Under the pieces are notes generated by a model. It was not told where the DNA came from. It worked only from the letters and a program-made list of their open reading frames with translations, and made no database searches. Shown here piece after piece: positions 55,695 to 64,000 of a DNA stretch of 64,000 nt (the stretch's first letter is position 1; the number at the start of each line of letters is the position of its first letter). Origin of the DNA: Calothrix sp. PCC 6303 (GTDB taxonomy: Bacteria; Cyanobacteriota; Cyanobacteriia; Cyanobacteriales; Nostocaceae). The position numbers and the translations under genes are program-made. The stretch lies in the NCBI RefSeq assembly GCF_000317435.1, contig NC_019751.1, positions 620,001 to 684,000 on the forward strand, read 5' to 3'.

Positions 55695-56471
55695 ATGACA
55701 GAAAAATTTCTTAATCAAATCAACCCAGCAAATGTTTTTATTATCGGTGCTACTCAGGGTATCGGTTTAGGTTTTGTTCAAAATCTGCTTCAGGATACCA
55801 GAGTTGGGAAAATATATGCAACTTATCGAAGTTTAGATTCGGCAGAAAAGTTACTGCTAACAGAAAGTGAATATCCAGATAAATTAACTTGTTTAGCAAT
55901 GGATATTACCCAGGAAACACAAATCGCTGATTGTTGTCAAACTATTCAAAGTCAAGTCAAAAAGTTACATTTAGTGGTAAACTGCGTCGGTTTTTTACAT
56001 AACAGCGCACAGCAGCCAGAAAAAAGCCTGAAGCATCTAAATATAGATAATTTAACTCGTTATTTTCAAATTAATAGTATTGGTGGGGTACTCTTAGCAA
56101 AGCATTTAGTTAGTTTATTCAAACATCCAGAACCAAGTATTTTTGCCAGTATTTCCGCCAAAGTTGGTAGTATTGGTGACAATAAAATAGGGGGTTGGTA
56201 TGGGTATCGCGCTTCTAAAGCTGCTTTAAATATGTTGATGCGAAATGTATCAATTGAATATGGTAGAGTTTGCCCAAAAAATATAGTTGTGACATTACAT
56301 CCGGGAACAACAGATACAAGACTTTCACGTCCATTTCAAGGAAACGTGACACCAGGAAAGTTATTTTCGGTAGAAAAAACTGTGAGTCAGTTGTTAGAGG
56401 TAATTGAAGGACTTCAACCAAGTGATAGTGGAGAGTTTTTTTCCTGGGATGGAACTAAATTACCTTGGTGA
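55695..56471 (+). CDS. Short-chain dehydrogenase/reductase, C-factor-like
   Basis: A 258-residue SDR. The nucleotide loop is IIGATQGIGLGFVQNLL, followed by AMDITQETQIADC, VNCVGFLHN and the active-site Ser in SISAKVGSIGDN with WYGYRASKAALNMLMRN (Tyr and Lys). The loop order resembles the CsgA/C-factor and sniffer-type SDRs. The substrate is unknown. A strong hairpin follows 7 bp after the stop. Confidence 0.88.
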   Translation: MTEKFLNQINPANVFIIGATQGIGLGFVQNLLQDTRVGKIYATYRSLDSAEKLLLTESEYPDKLTCLAMDITQETQIADCCQTIQSQVKKLHLVVNCVGFLHNSAQQPEKSLKHLNIDNLTRYFQINSIGGVLLAKHLVSLFKHPEPSIFASISAKVGSIGDNKIGGWYGYRASKAALNMLMRNVSIEYGRVCPKNIVVTLHPGTTDTRLSRPFQGNVTPGKLFSVEKTVSQLLEVIEGLQPSDSGEFFSWDGTKLPW

Positions 56472-56477
56472 ACAACG

Positions 56478-56510
56478 AGATCCCCCACTTCTTCAAGAAG
56501 CGGGGGATCT
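56478..56510. terminator. Hairpin after the SDR gene
   Basis: AGATCCCCCACTTCTT and AAGAAGCGGGGGATCT pair over 16 bp with one mismatch around one base. It lies 7 bp after the SDR stop and before the convergent sigma-factor gene; it resembles the hairpins at 5705 and 35985. Confidence 0.75.
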
Positions 56511-56638
56511 GAGAGAAATATCATGAGATTATCAAAATCTTTCTAAAAATGGATTTAAGTATGAAAAAGATATATTTATAAGAATTGTGGGAGATATTTA
56601 GCTGCGTAGCGGCTTAGTGAATTTTTATCCTTTAAATC

Positions 56639-57274
56639 CTATAAATACCCTTCTTTTTCCGCAAATTTCCGCAAACGCGGCAAACATTGACGTTGATAGA
56701 AACTACTTAATGTTGAGACTGTTAAGCCAAATTCGTTGGCTAATTCTTTCCAGCTAACTTCTGGTGGTAAACGCTTTAAAATTAATGTTTGGCAGTTAAT
56801 ATGGGGATGTCCTTGAATATGTGTTCCTGCTAAATCTCCATCTACGTCTTTTTCTACCCAAGCTTTAACTTCGTCGAGGATGGGGGGAATATCGGCAGGT
56901 GCTGCTAAATTATCAACCGGATCTAAAACATCGCTTTTGTTACCGGAAGCGGATTGGTTAAAAGCTATATGGGCTTTTCTAATTTTCTCTTGTTGCTGCT
57001 GAATATAACCATCTTGGAGACGATGACGAAGGTACGCATTTAACCAGGTTACAACTGTACCGCGATCGCAGTCGTAATTCTGGCAGATATGACGACAAAA
57101 ATATAACCAAGTTTGTTGTAGTGCATCTTGATAGTAGGGTGTGTTCTCTTTCCAGAGTTTGCCATTTGTTAAACGAATGATTTGGGTTAAGAGTTTCTGA
57201 CGTTCGGGACTTCCTGGGGGATTATTACAAGCTTCACTCACTAAGTGACGTAGTTGTTCCTCCAATCCATTCAT
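56639..57274 (-). CDS. Sigma-70-like (ECF-type) RNA polymerase sigma factor
   Basis: A 211-residue protein. YYQDALQQTWLYFCRHICQN and TVVTWLNAYLRHRLQDGYIQ look like sigma region 2 (core binding and -10 recognition), and VSWKELANEFGLTVSTLSSF near 175-195 is the region 4 helix-turn-helix. A linker of about 70 residues separates them. This form is typical of cyanobacterial group 3-like sigma proteins whose targets are unknown. No anti-sigma gene is adjacent. Confidence 0.78.
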   Translation of the reverse strand: MNGLEEQLRHLVSEACNNPPGSPERQKLLTQIIRLTNGKLWKENTPYYQDALQQTWLYFCRHICQNYDCDRGTVVTWLNAYLRHRLQDGYIQQQQEKIRKAHIAFNQSASGNKSDVLDPVDNLAAPADIPPILDEVKAWVEKDVDGDLAGTHIQGHPHINCQTLILKRLPPEVSWKELANEFGLTVSTLSSFYQRQCLPRLRKFAEKEGYL

Positions 57275-57582
57275 AGGCTTGAATTATGAGTAAGTTTGAG
57301 GGTTTTGGTAGGATTTAGTTGGAGAAGGTGCCGTAAGTGGTGAGATTCTTATGGTGGTAATTATTTCATTGATTTATGGTAATGAAAATAATCCTAAATA
57401 GGTAAATTCTAATGTTCAAATAGATTTGAGGTGTCACCAGGTACATCCCAAACAATAGAGACGCGTATAGCTCTGCGAGCATAAAAGAAAAGCGTAGCTC
57501 CTTTGTTCGCTCCTAGCGTTCCCGAAGGGTAAGAGGCTATATCGCGTCTCTACATTTTCAGACAACTGTACTTAATTTATTT
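57275..57582. other. Intergenic region with a split palindrome
   Basis: About 310 bp upstream of the sigma-factor gene, with no gene seen. From 57456 to 57552 it carries a dispersed palindrome interrupted by about 70 bp of another repeat. Confidence 0.6.
57456..57552. repeat. Dispersed palindrome split by a second repeat
   Basis: The left half TAGAGACGCG(TATA) at 57456-57469 and the right half (TATAT)CGCGTCTCTA ending at 57552 are complementary. They are separated by about 70 bp containing GCGTAGCTCC and AGCGTTCCCGAAGGGTA, words that occur as repeats elsewhere. It looks like insertion of one small repeat into another. Confidence 0.65.
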
Positions 57583-58929
57583 TTACAGCTTCCACAACCA
57601 AGATGTTGTTTGACCGTTAGTTTTCATTTTTTGACGAATGTCTCGAATGTTCCAATTTGTGAGTTGAGCGAGATTTTGTGCTTCTTTTTCAAAGCGTTGT
57701 CCAAGGGTGTTTTTGTACTGTTTTCCGGCTTGACATTTCAAATCACCTGTGAAGGGATGTTGCATGACATATCGTCCCTGGAAGGATTCACGGTTTGAAG
57801 TTTCTTGGAAAATCAAGTCTTCAGGGAATTTATTACGGCTGTAACGAACATGCAACCTGGTAATAAAGGTATTGTTAGAAGGGGGTCTACGGAAGGATCT
57901 GGGGTCGTTGATTTCTGATGGTTGATTGAGCCAAAATGCTCCTGCATCTTGAAGTTCTTCGTTGGTGAGGGGTTCGGCAGAACATGGATCACAGTTGCCC
58001 ATATCCCAAGCATATTCGAGGAAGGCGACTTTTTTATTTTCTTTGGTGTATGCCGTTTGGAACATGGATTTGTAAAAGTCGGTAAATTCGGCTTTCACAA
58101 ATAGGGGAATATTTGTGTCAGAGGGAATTTTTACGGTGCGGTAGTTGGTGACTTCGACTTGTCCTTTGGGAGAGAGGATGTATGCGACTAAATCTTGTTC
58201 ACTGGTGGAGTTAATCATGCCCAAGCGGATGGGTAGCATGAATTTGGGTGATTTGTAGGCAATTTGTAGGGGACGAAGATTTTGATAGCCGGATTCTTCA
58301 AATTTATCGAGGTTGACTTTGGCAACAAAGAATTTCATTTGTTGACGGATGTAGGGTTTGAGAAGTGCTTTTGCTCCCCGTGGTATTTTGTAACCATTGC
58401 GATTGAGCCAAGTTTCTAAACCTCCCGATTCTTTAGCACTGAGGATGAGGATATCATATTCACCGACATTAAACCGAGATTCAATAGTTACACCCAAAGC
58501 GCGATCGCGTTCTCTCCTATTTGCACTTTGATTTACTACTTCTGAAGCTCTACCAATAGGTGAAGGTGGTGCCATTACAGGTATTGGTGTACAAGGATCA
58601 GGATCAAAATATTCTACCAGACGAGGGGCGCTGAAGGCATCTAAATGTTCAATAATTTGGGCTTTGGCAACTTTGACTTCTTCTTTTTTCAAAACTGTGG
58701 GAACTGGAATCACAATGGCGAAATCTTTGACTTCTCCTTGAAAATCGTTTGCCATCGTCAATACAGTTTGATTCCCATCCCGCGCAATCACCACCTGGGA
58801 AGCTTGGTTAAATAGTTTGGCATCTGCTTTGGCAACATAAAACCCGCAAAATGCCCAAGCCGCAGGAGTAAATGCGATGGTGATAATAAATGTAATTAGG
58901 AGTGAAGTTATTAACTTGAGGTGTTTCAT
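57583..58929 (-). CDS. DUF2330 family exported protein
   Basis: A 448-residue protein with a signal peptide (hydrophobic core about 7-24, cleavage near AWA-FC). It matches DUF2330: AFCGFYVAKADAKLFNQASQ, VVIARDGNQTVLTMANDFQG, FAIVIPVPTVLKKEEVKVAK, FNVGEYDILILSAKESGGLE and RLHVRYSRNKFPEDLIF. The function of the family is unknown; it is predicted to be periplasmic. The start codon overlaps the stop codon of the RnfD-like gene (TAATG), so the two are translationally coupled. Confidence 0.88.
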   Translation of the reverse strand: MKHLKLITSLLITFIITIAFTPAAWAFCGFYVAKADAKLFNQASQVVIARDGNQTVLTMANDFQGEVKDFAIVIPVPTVLKKEEVKVAKAQIIEHLDAFSAPRLVEYFDPDPCTPIPVMAPPSPIGRASEVVNQSANRRERDRALGVTIESRFNVGEYDILILSAKESGGLETWLNRNGYKIPRGAKALLKPYIRQQMKFFVAKVNLDKFEESGYQNLRPLQIAYKSPKFMLPIRLGMINSTSEQDLVAYILSPKGQVEVTNYRTVKIPSDTNIPLFVKAEFTDFYKSMFQTAYTKENKKVAFLEYAWDMGNCDPCSAEPLTNEELQDAGAFWLNQPSEINDPRSFRRPPSNNTFITRLHVRYSRNKFPEDLIFQETSNRESFQGRYVMQHPFTGDLKCQAGKQYKNTLGQRFEKEAQNLAQLTNWNIRDIRQKMKTNGQTTSWLWKL

Positions 58930-59939
58930 TAGCTCTTTGATAAATTATGTAGTGTGGAAGTGGGAGAAAGATAAGAAGAGTTATCTGTTTCCCAGTTAAA
59001 TTGCTTTTCCTGGCAGAAAGTATCAATGATGACTGTCAATGGAGCCAGGGCAAAAAGCGCCCAAAATACTGCACTGGGGATGAAAAAGTAATTTCTGAGA
59101 ATAAATGTAACTACAGCAATGCAGGTAGCCCAAATTACACGCCCGCGACGACTGTTAGGAATGGAACGGGGATCTGTCACCATAAATAGGGCAAACAGTA
59201 GCAAAGAACCACTCATCAATCGGTGAATGCAGACATCCCAAGTCCAACCCAGCCAAATATTGCGGATGGCTTCGAGAGACGCGTAAACCCCCAAAAAGGC
59301 TGCTGTGGTGTCCCAACGCCCCACGCGCCGCAAAATTAAGCCACCTGCGCCCAGAAATAGGAGTGCATACCACCACTCATCACCCCACTGTCCAGGAGAA
59401 ACCCAAGCATCGGAGGTGAAAATTAAGGCTGTGATAATGCCGAAGTTTGCCGGGTTAAAAAAGTGCTTTTTGGTAGATGTCAAAAGAGGCAGGGGAGCAG
59501 GGAGCAGGTTTCGACTACGCTCAACCCAAGGGGAGCAGGGGGAATGGAGATTGGACTCCACACCTTTCCCCTCTGCCTTTTCCCTCACCGAAGAGGTAGG
59601 GGAGAAAACCCCAGATGATGAGGATATCTCAGACTTCGTGAAGATAAACTTAGATGCGATCGCACTCACGGATGCAAGTACCATTGTCGTCCAATGGTCG
59701 GCACGCAACAACAAACTCAATCCCAAGGAGGTAATTAGGGGACTGCGAATGTTGATATTCAAGGGTATATCTGCTTGATAATTAGTTAACCAAGTACAGA
59801 AACACTGGGTTAAAATCGAGGATGCGATCGCAATCCCAATGAAACCCGGTTGCAGCGTCCAATCTCGCGTACTAATTCCTAAAATCAGAAACGCAGCCAA
59901 AAATAGTATTTGATAGTCCCGTGTATCCTTTAGCAGCAT
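58929..59939 (-). CDS. RnfD/NqrB-like membrane protein with a repeat-derived insertion
   Basis: A 336-residue protein with about eight membrane helices. KHFFNPANFGIITALIF, WVSPGQWGDEWW, MVTDPRSIPNS and the flanking helices match the RnfD/NqrB/DUF family, whose members carry electrons or bind flavin in ion-pumping complexes. The other Rnf or Nqr subunits are absent, and the flavin-site threonine motif is not evident, so it may have another role. Residues about 102-157 are hydrophilic, Ser/Pro-rich and unlike the family: they are encoded by a dispersed repeat (59469-59636). Coupled by TAATG to the DUF2330 gene downstream. Confidence 0.75.
   Translation of the reverse strand: MLLKDTRDYQILFLAAFLILGISTRDWTLQPGFIGIAIASSILTQCFCTWLTNYQADIPLNINIRSPLITSLGLSLLLRADHWTTMVLASVSAIASKFIFTKSEISSSSGVFSPTSSVREKAEGKGVESNLHSPCSPWVERSRNLLPAPLPLLTSTKKHFFNPANFGIITALIFTSDAWVSPGQWGDEWWYALLFLGAGGLILRRVGRWDTTAAFLGVYASLEAIRNIWLGWTWDVCIHRLMSGSLLLFALFMVTDPRSIPNSRRGRVIWATCIAVVTFILRNYFFIPSAVFWALFALAPLTVIIDTFCQEKQFNWETDNSSYLSPTSTLHNLSKS
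59469..59636. repeat. Dispersed repeat inside the RnfD-like gene
   Basis: The stretch holds TGTCAAAAGAGGCAGGGGAG, AGCAGGTTTCGACTACGCTC and a pyrimidine-rich end; CATCAAAAGAGGCAGGGGAA recurs at about 16647. It is in frame and adds about 56 residues to a loop before KHFFNPANFG. Confidence 0.65.
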
Positions 59940-60355
59940 GATTTACCTTGCCGATTCAGGGTTAACCCTGAGATTGCTGTCTCAACAATCTAGACTGAAA
60001 AATACTCAATTCATATCCCCGTTACAAAAATTGCTACGGGAAATAAATTCCTCCCACTTGAAAGTACGGAAGGTATCCTAATGTAGTGCAATACTAACTG
60101 TATGATTTGTTTTTCTCAAAAATAAAATGCCAGGAAAAAAGTTATCGGAAAATTAATAGAGCATTCCCAGAGATACATTATTACTTTTTTCCTGCACCAA
60201 TATGTGTAAATAACCCATGAGAATGTCAAGATTATGACATCTAGCAAATATACTGGCAAATACTTAATTGCAATATTGTCATTATTATGATGCAATAAAT
60301 GCAATTGGGGAAATTACATACCATCCCTCAACCTTCTCACCCTTGTTTTGCATCA
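59940..60355. other. Divergent intergenic region
   Basis: About 415 bp between the RnfD-like and SRPBCC-like genes. AT-rich, with no repeat that I can match elsewhere. It should hold both promoters. No gene is seen. Confidence 0.45.
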
Positions 60356-60886
60356 ATGATTATCTCAACTGACACCCACATCCCCCACCCACTTCCTTTG
60401 GTATATGCAACCTACCGCGACAAACTTACAGACTTGCTTCCCTACATGCCAAATGTCACCTCCATAATTCCTAAATCTCGACGCGAGAACAATGGACTAA
60501 TTTATACAGTTAATGAGTGGTATGGAGGTGGAGATATTCCCATGGCAGCTAGGGCAATAATTAGTCAAGATATGCTTTCCTGGCTAGAATATAACACTTG
60601 GAATGAGGCGGAACAGTCTTTAGAATGGCGAATCGAAACTAAAGCTTTTACTGAAGCTGTGGATTGTCAAGGTAAAAACTATTTCCGGGAAAAAAATGGG
60701 GGAACAGTAGTTGAAAGTCGAGGTAAATTAACGATAGACCCGCAAAAAATTCATGGTGCACCTAGCTTTCTTGTAGGTCAAATTGCTCGTGTAGTGGAAG
60801 AATTTTTAGGCAGTAAAATTCAACCCAATTTATTACAAATGGGTGAAGGAGTACGGAAGTATTTAGAACGTCAAATTAAAGTTTAA
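60356..60886 (+). CDS. SRPBCC/START-like ligand-binding protein, unknown
   Basis: A 176-residue protein from ATG 60356; an in-frame ATG at 60299 would add 19 residues that look non-native. Pattern: MIISTDTHIPHPLPLVYATY, then YMPNVTSIIPKSRRENNG, YNTWNEAEQSLEWRIETKAF and a C-terminal helix with GQIARVVEEFLGSKI. This alternating beta with a long C-terminal helix fits an SRPBCC hydrophobic-ligand fold (DUF2505-like), but the match is by shape only. The GFA gene follows 14 bp later, probably in one operon. Confidence 0.6.
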   Translation: MIISTDTHIPHPLPLVYATYRDKLTDLLPYMPNVTSIIPKSRRENNGLIYTVNEWYGGGDIPMAARAIISQDMLSWLEYNTWNEAEQSLEWRIETKAFTEAVDCQGKNYFREKNGGTVVESRGKLTIDPQKIHGAPSFLVGQIARVVEEFLGSKIQPNLLQMGEGVRKYLERQIKV

Positions 60887-60900
60887 AGTGAGTAGATAAA

Positions 60901-61287
60901 ATGGCAGACGGAACAGTCTTAACCACCTATATGGGTGGATGTCATTGTGGTGCAGTTAGGTTCAGCGTTAAGACTCAAGGCGAAAAGCTTACAGATTGTA
61001 ATTGCTCAATTTGCCGAAAGAAAGGCTTTTTGCACCTAATTGTCACGAAAGATAAATTTAATTTACTCCAAGGAGAAGATGTCTTAAAAACCTACAAATT
61101 TAATACGGGAATTGCTCAACACAAATTTTGTGGAGTTTGTGGGATTCACTCTTTTTATATTCCTCGTAGTCATCCAGATTGTATTGACGTGAATGTTCAT
61201 TGCTTGGATGAAAATGTCATTGATAATTTCGAGATAGTGGCTTTCGATGGGCAAAATTGGGAAGAGAGTATTCACGAAATCAGATGA
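60901..61287 (+). CDS. GFA-family (glutathione-dependent formaldehyde-activating-like) zinc protein
   Basis: A 128-residue Mss4-fold protein with the family cysteines: GGCHCGAVRFSV (Cys14, Cys16), CNCSICRKKG (Cys33, Cys35, Cys38) and KFCGVCGIHSFYIPRSHPDC (Cys77, Cys80). Two zinc sites are expected. Family members include the formaldehyde-activating enzyme Gfa, but most small single-domain relatives have no known substrate. It follows the SRPBCC-like gene by 14 bp. Confidence 0.9.
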   Translation: MADGTVLTTYMGGCHCGAVRFSVKTQGEKLTDCNCSICRKKGFLHLIVTKDKFNLLQGEDVLKTYKFNTGIAQHKFCGVCGIHSFYIPRSHPDCIDVNVHCLDENVIDNFEIVAFDGQNWEESIHEIR

Positions 61288-61523
61288 AGCTTCATGACAC
61301 ATTATCAACTTCAGCCCCATAGCAGAGAGACGGGGAGAGTTTTGCCGTGATTGCTTCTTGCCACCTTTGGTAAATTCTTTCACCGAAAGTGCGGTGCTTA
61401 GTAGAACAAGTAACGCAAAGTTAAGGTTTGTTGTGATTTTCTTGTTTTGTCAAATTAAATTACCTACTGAGATGGGAATAATAAATATATACGAATAACA
61501 AAAATTACTAAAATATCAGGTGT

Positions 61524-63842
61524 ATGCCTAGTATCAAAATTATCCGGGCTGCCTTCCGGGAGATCCAAAAGCTCCCCCTCGCTGACTTACAGCGTGTGTA
61601 TGAAATATTGCAGCGATTAAGCCAAGGAAACGAACGTCAAACTAAACACCTCAAAGGAGTTGAAAACTTGCTACGCACCCGTTGGGGAAAATGGCGAGTG
61701 ATTTGGCAACGAGAGGATGGAAATAGTATTGTTGTTATTAAAGCGGGTTTACGGGGTGGTGTTTATGATGATGCCTTTGAAAACCGCGATCGCGCATATC
61801 CGCATATTGTAGAGGAACTTCTCAACCCTCAAGGAACAGAACTGGCAGAAAATCCTGCGTATCAGTGGAATCACGAGCAGGATACTGATTGGTATAAATT
61901 TGTCTATGGTAGTTATCGTTATTCACCAATTTTGACTCACTACCAACGTCTTGTCCTGGATGAACCACTAAAAATTCTCTGTTCTCAATATCAACCTGTG
62001 GCAATTCATAAATTTGAAAATGATTCTTGTATCATTGTTCAAAGTGCGCCAGGAACAGGGAAAACTGTATGTGCAACATTGTTTGCATGTGAAGTTCACC
62101 GTTCCCATAAATGGAACACAATGTTAATTGTTCCGGAAGCATTACGTCGTGATATCGCCGAATTTTCGGAAGTAAAACAAGCTTTAAAGGAGGAGGATTT
62201 TTGGTTAGGAACTCTCCCCCAATGGCTAGGTAAAATTAATCCAGAGTTAAACGATCGTTTGGCTTCACCGCAGCAAGAATTGGAAGCACTCAGAAAAGCG
62301 ATGAAGTTTACTCGGCAAGATGAGATTAGTAACAGTGATGTTTTGCTATATGAGGCATTTGTTTTAGATGAGGGAAATAAAACCCAAAATAAAAATGTTA
62401 TGCTTCAGGCAAATACAGCCAGGTTGAACAACTTATTGAAAATTAGTAAAAAGCATTTTTATAAGGCATTATCTTGTAGAATTAGCCGTTTAGATGCAGC
62501 GAATATTTTAAAAAAGACCTTAGATATTAATCCTAGTAATGCTGAATGCACTTTGTTAATTGTGGATGAGGCACAAGATTATTTATTAAGTGAACTACAA
62601 GCGATTATTTCCGTGTGCAAATCTTGGGCATCTCAGGGACATAGAACCTATTTATGGTTATTGGGTGATTTAAATCAACGGATTCAACCCACTGATTTTA
62701 CTTGGGGACAGCTACAAATTAAAAACTCAATTGAGTTACTCAGAAATTATCGAAATTCACGGCAAATTTTGGAATTTGCAAATCAATTTTGGGATATTGC
62801 TCAGGAAATCACAATTAAGAATAAGTGTAAAGATCTCCCCTTTCCAGCAGATCCGAGTCAAGCTTTTGAAGTTGGTGAAAAAGTTCAATTATTAGAATGT
62901 GCAAATAAAACTGAAGCGTTAGCATTTTTGGAAAAATTAGCAGGAGTTTGGGGAGAGGAAGATAAGCAACGTTATTTGTTGCGTGATTTAGCCAAAGCAG
63001 TCAAAGTCCTCTCTAACAAAAAACTAGAATCCCATGATAATTTGGTGATTTTGAATGTTGAACATGCCAAAGGTAGGGAATTTGAAGCTTGTGTGGCTTT
63101 TTGTTTATTTGAGGGAGTAGGAACCCCATCTTTAGAAGAAAGCTTCCAATGGTATACACTTCTAACAAGAGCGCGATCGCGTTTACTAATTGTAGCCACA
63201 TCTGCCGAGATTGAGCGTCTTGTAACCAGCGGTTATGATGTTTTGGCAAAATGCGAAAGACTTACGTCACAGCAACTTGATATTTCTCATCAAAAAGCAA
63301 TTAAATGGATTACTGAGGTTCCCAGCGATGCAGATTTGAGTCAGTTTACAGATGATGTCCAACAACGACTCCTCAAGCGCTGTCAGACAGGTTACTTATA
63401 CTGGGATACCTATTTAGCATTACAATTTGCCGGATTTGATTCACCAAAACTCTATCAGTGGGAACGGGAAGCAATCAAACTATTGCGAAAACACCCCCAT
63501 ACGCACCTTGCTAGCGAACTAGAGAAAACTCAAAATATACCTTTGCGTTGCTTATTATTACGTGCGATGCAGTCGTCATGGCAAGCTGTAGCAGAAGCTA
63601 ATAAACTGAAAAACATTGACTTTCCAACCTACGAATATCTCCTAAAAAGCATCGCTAAAGACTTGGAAGCCAAAGGTTTACCCTATGAAGCAGCCAGAGT
63701 GCGATCGCAAATTTATCCCGATAGTAATCAAAAAAATTTCCCATTTTGGCAAGAAATTAAAAATTCCCAGCAACCTCTAATTCCTTCCCTTTGTCAAGCA
63801 TTTACATCACGTCTCCACAACACTTTAGAAAATTATCAATAA
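61524..63842 (+). CDS. RelE-like domain fused to an SF1 (UvrD-like) helicase
   Basis: A 772-residue fusion. Residues about 1-95 look like a RelE/ParE toxin fold (AFREIQKLP, then RTRWGKWRVIWQRE and IVVIKAGLRGGVYDDA). From about 125 a superfamily 1 helicase follows: Walker A QSAPGTGKT (173-181), Walker B LLIVDEAQDY (344-353), GDLNQRIQ (391-398), RNYRNSRQILEFAN (407-420), LVILNVEHAKGREFEA and YTLLTRARSRLLIV. The C-terminal 200 residues are helical. Whether the toxin-like domain is active cannot be judged. The next gene starts 4 bp after the stop, so the two are coupled. A defence or toxin-antitoxin role is inference. Confidence 0.82.
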   Translation: MPSIKIIRAAFREIQKLPLADLQRVYEILQRLSQGNERQTKHLKGVENLLRTRWGKWRVIWQREDGNSIVVIKAGLRGGVYDDAFENRDRAYPHIVEELLNPQGTELAENPAYQWNHEQDTDWYKFVYGSYRYSPILTHYQRLVLDEPLKILCSQYQPVAIHKFENDSCIIVQSAPGTGKTVCATLFACEVHRSHKWNTMLIVPEALRRDIAEFSEVKQALKEEDFWLGTLPQWLGKINPELNDRLASPQQELEALRKAMKFTRQDEISNSDVLLYEAFVLDEGNKTQNKNVMLQANTARLNNLLKISKKHFYKALSCRISRLDAANILKKTLDINPSNAECTLLIVDEAQDYLLSELQAIISVCKSWASQGHRTYLWLLGDLNQRIQPTDFTWGQLQIKNSIELLRNYRNSRQILEFANQFWDIAQEITIKNKCKDLPFPADPSQAFEVGEKVQLLECANKTEALAFLEKLAGVWGEEDKQRYLLRDLAKAVKVLSNKKLESHDNLVILNVEHAKGREFEACVAFCLFEGVGTPSLEESFQWYTLLTRARSRLLIVATSAEIERLVTSGYDVLAKCERLTSQQLDISHQKAIKWITEVPSDADLSQFTDDVQQRLLKRCQTGYLYWDTYLALQFAGFDSPKLYQWEREAIKLLRKHPHTHLASELEKTQNIPLRCLLLRAMQSSWQAVAEANKLKNIDFPTYEYLLKSIAKDLEAKGLPYEAARVRSQIYPDSNQKNFPFWQEIKNSQQPLIPSLCQAFTSRLHNTLENYQ

Positions 63843-63846
63843 ATCC

Positions 63847-64000
63847 ATGAAAAATTATACAGATTTAGAGATTGCGAAGCAATTAGAAGAACTTTCGCAA
63901 ATAATTGAAAAAGGCATCACAGTCGCCAAAGAAGGTATTATTAAAAGCCAGGAAATTCAAACTATTAATCATGAGGATAGTAAAAAATTTGCTAAACTAA
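63847..64000 (+). CDS. Coiled-coil protein, N-terminal part (cut by window edge)
   Basis: An ATG at 63847, 4 bp after the stop of the RelE-helicase gene, opens a frame that stays open for 51 codons to the window end. It reads MKNYTDLEIAKQLEELSQ, then IEKGITVAKEGIIKSQEI: helical and charged. Placement suggests it is the next gene of the same operon. The rest is outside the window, so no family can be given. Confidence 0.6.
   Translation, partial: MKNYTDLEIAKQLEELSQIIEKGITVAKEGIIKSQEIQTINHEDSKKFAKL

Noticed and set aside
59305-59778. A 157-codon plus-strand open frame
   Set aside because: It overlaps the RnfD-like gene antisense and runs through its repeat insert.

Overview
The window comes from the chromosome of a filamentous-type cyanobacterium, most likely of the Nostocales. 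The basis is gene content: a cyanobacterial beta-carotene hydroxylase (CrtR), HemJ, an AcsF-type cyclase paralog, a BCD/PucC chlorophyll-type transporter, a fibrillin (PAP) protein, DUF3086/DUF3119 proteins and a class I cyanobacterial IlvC. The DNA is also rich in the HIP1 octamer GCGATCGC, of moderate AT-rich composition, and full of small dispersed palindromes and MITE-like repeats. No rRNA, tRNA, CRISPR array or intact insertion sequence was recognised. Genus and species cannot be read from the window.

Layout. 1-4.2 kb: the start of a GH74-like lipoprotein (cut by the window edge) and two tandem paralogous P-loop GTPases. 5-9.5 kb: a BON protein, a cytoplasmic alpha-amylase and a PGM1-like ATP-grasp ligase. 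9.7-16.3 kb: an MCP-like membrane sensor whose GAF domain lacks the bilin cysteine, TsaE, RqcH and a CsgG-like protein. 17-19.3 kb: three GNAT acetyltransferases and a small membrane protein. 19.4-25.3 kb: HemJ, a divergent AcsF paralog, enolase, an NrdG-like radical SAM protein, a ChaN protein and a Uma2 nuclease. 25.5-30.6 kb: a signalling operon made of a sugar-type binding lipoprotein, a hybrid histidine kinase and a response-regulator kinase. 30.9-35.8 kb: an inositol-phosphatase family protein, a BCD transporter and two glycosyltransferases. 36-41.8 kb: pyruvate kinase, CrtR, chorismate mutase and SppA. 42.5-45.9 kb: MlaE, DUF3119, DUF3086 and PlsY, a set that suggests envelope lipid handling. 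46.4-52.9 kb: a NACHT/pentapeptide-repeat NTPase, a lysozyme-like secreted protein, a fibrillin and an SDR. 53.2-61.3 kb: IlvC, an alpha/beta hydrolase, an SDR, a sigma factor, the DUF2330/RnfD-like pair, an SRPBCC-like protein and a GFA protein. 61.5-64 kb: a RelE-like domain fused to an SF1 helicase, followed 4 bp later by a gene that runs off the edge.

Most of the window is housekeeping and photosynthetic metabolism in short operons separated by repeat-laden spacers. The best candidates for something undescribed are the RelE-SF1 helicase fusion with its edge-truncated partner, the NACHT-pentapeptide protein, and the paired GTPases whose G4 motif is unusual. The solute-binding-protein/kinase operon without a permease and the divergent AcsF beside hemJ are also worth following. 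Several dispersed repeat families are described; some appear to act as terminators, one supplies a Shine-Dalgarno-like sequence, and one seems to have inserted in frame inside a membrane protein gene. All functional calls rest on reading the translated sequence; no database search was run.
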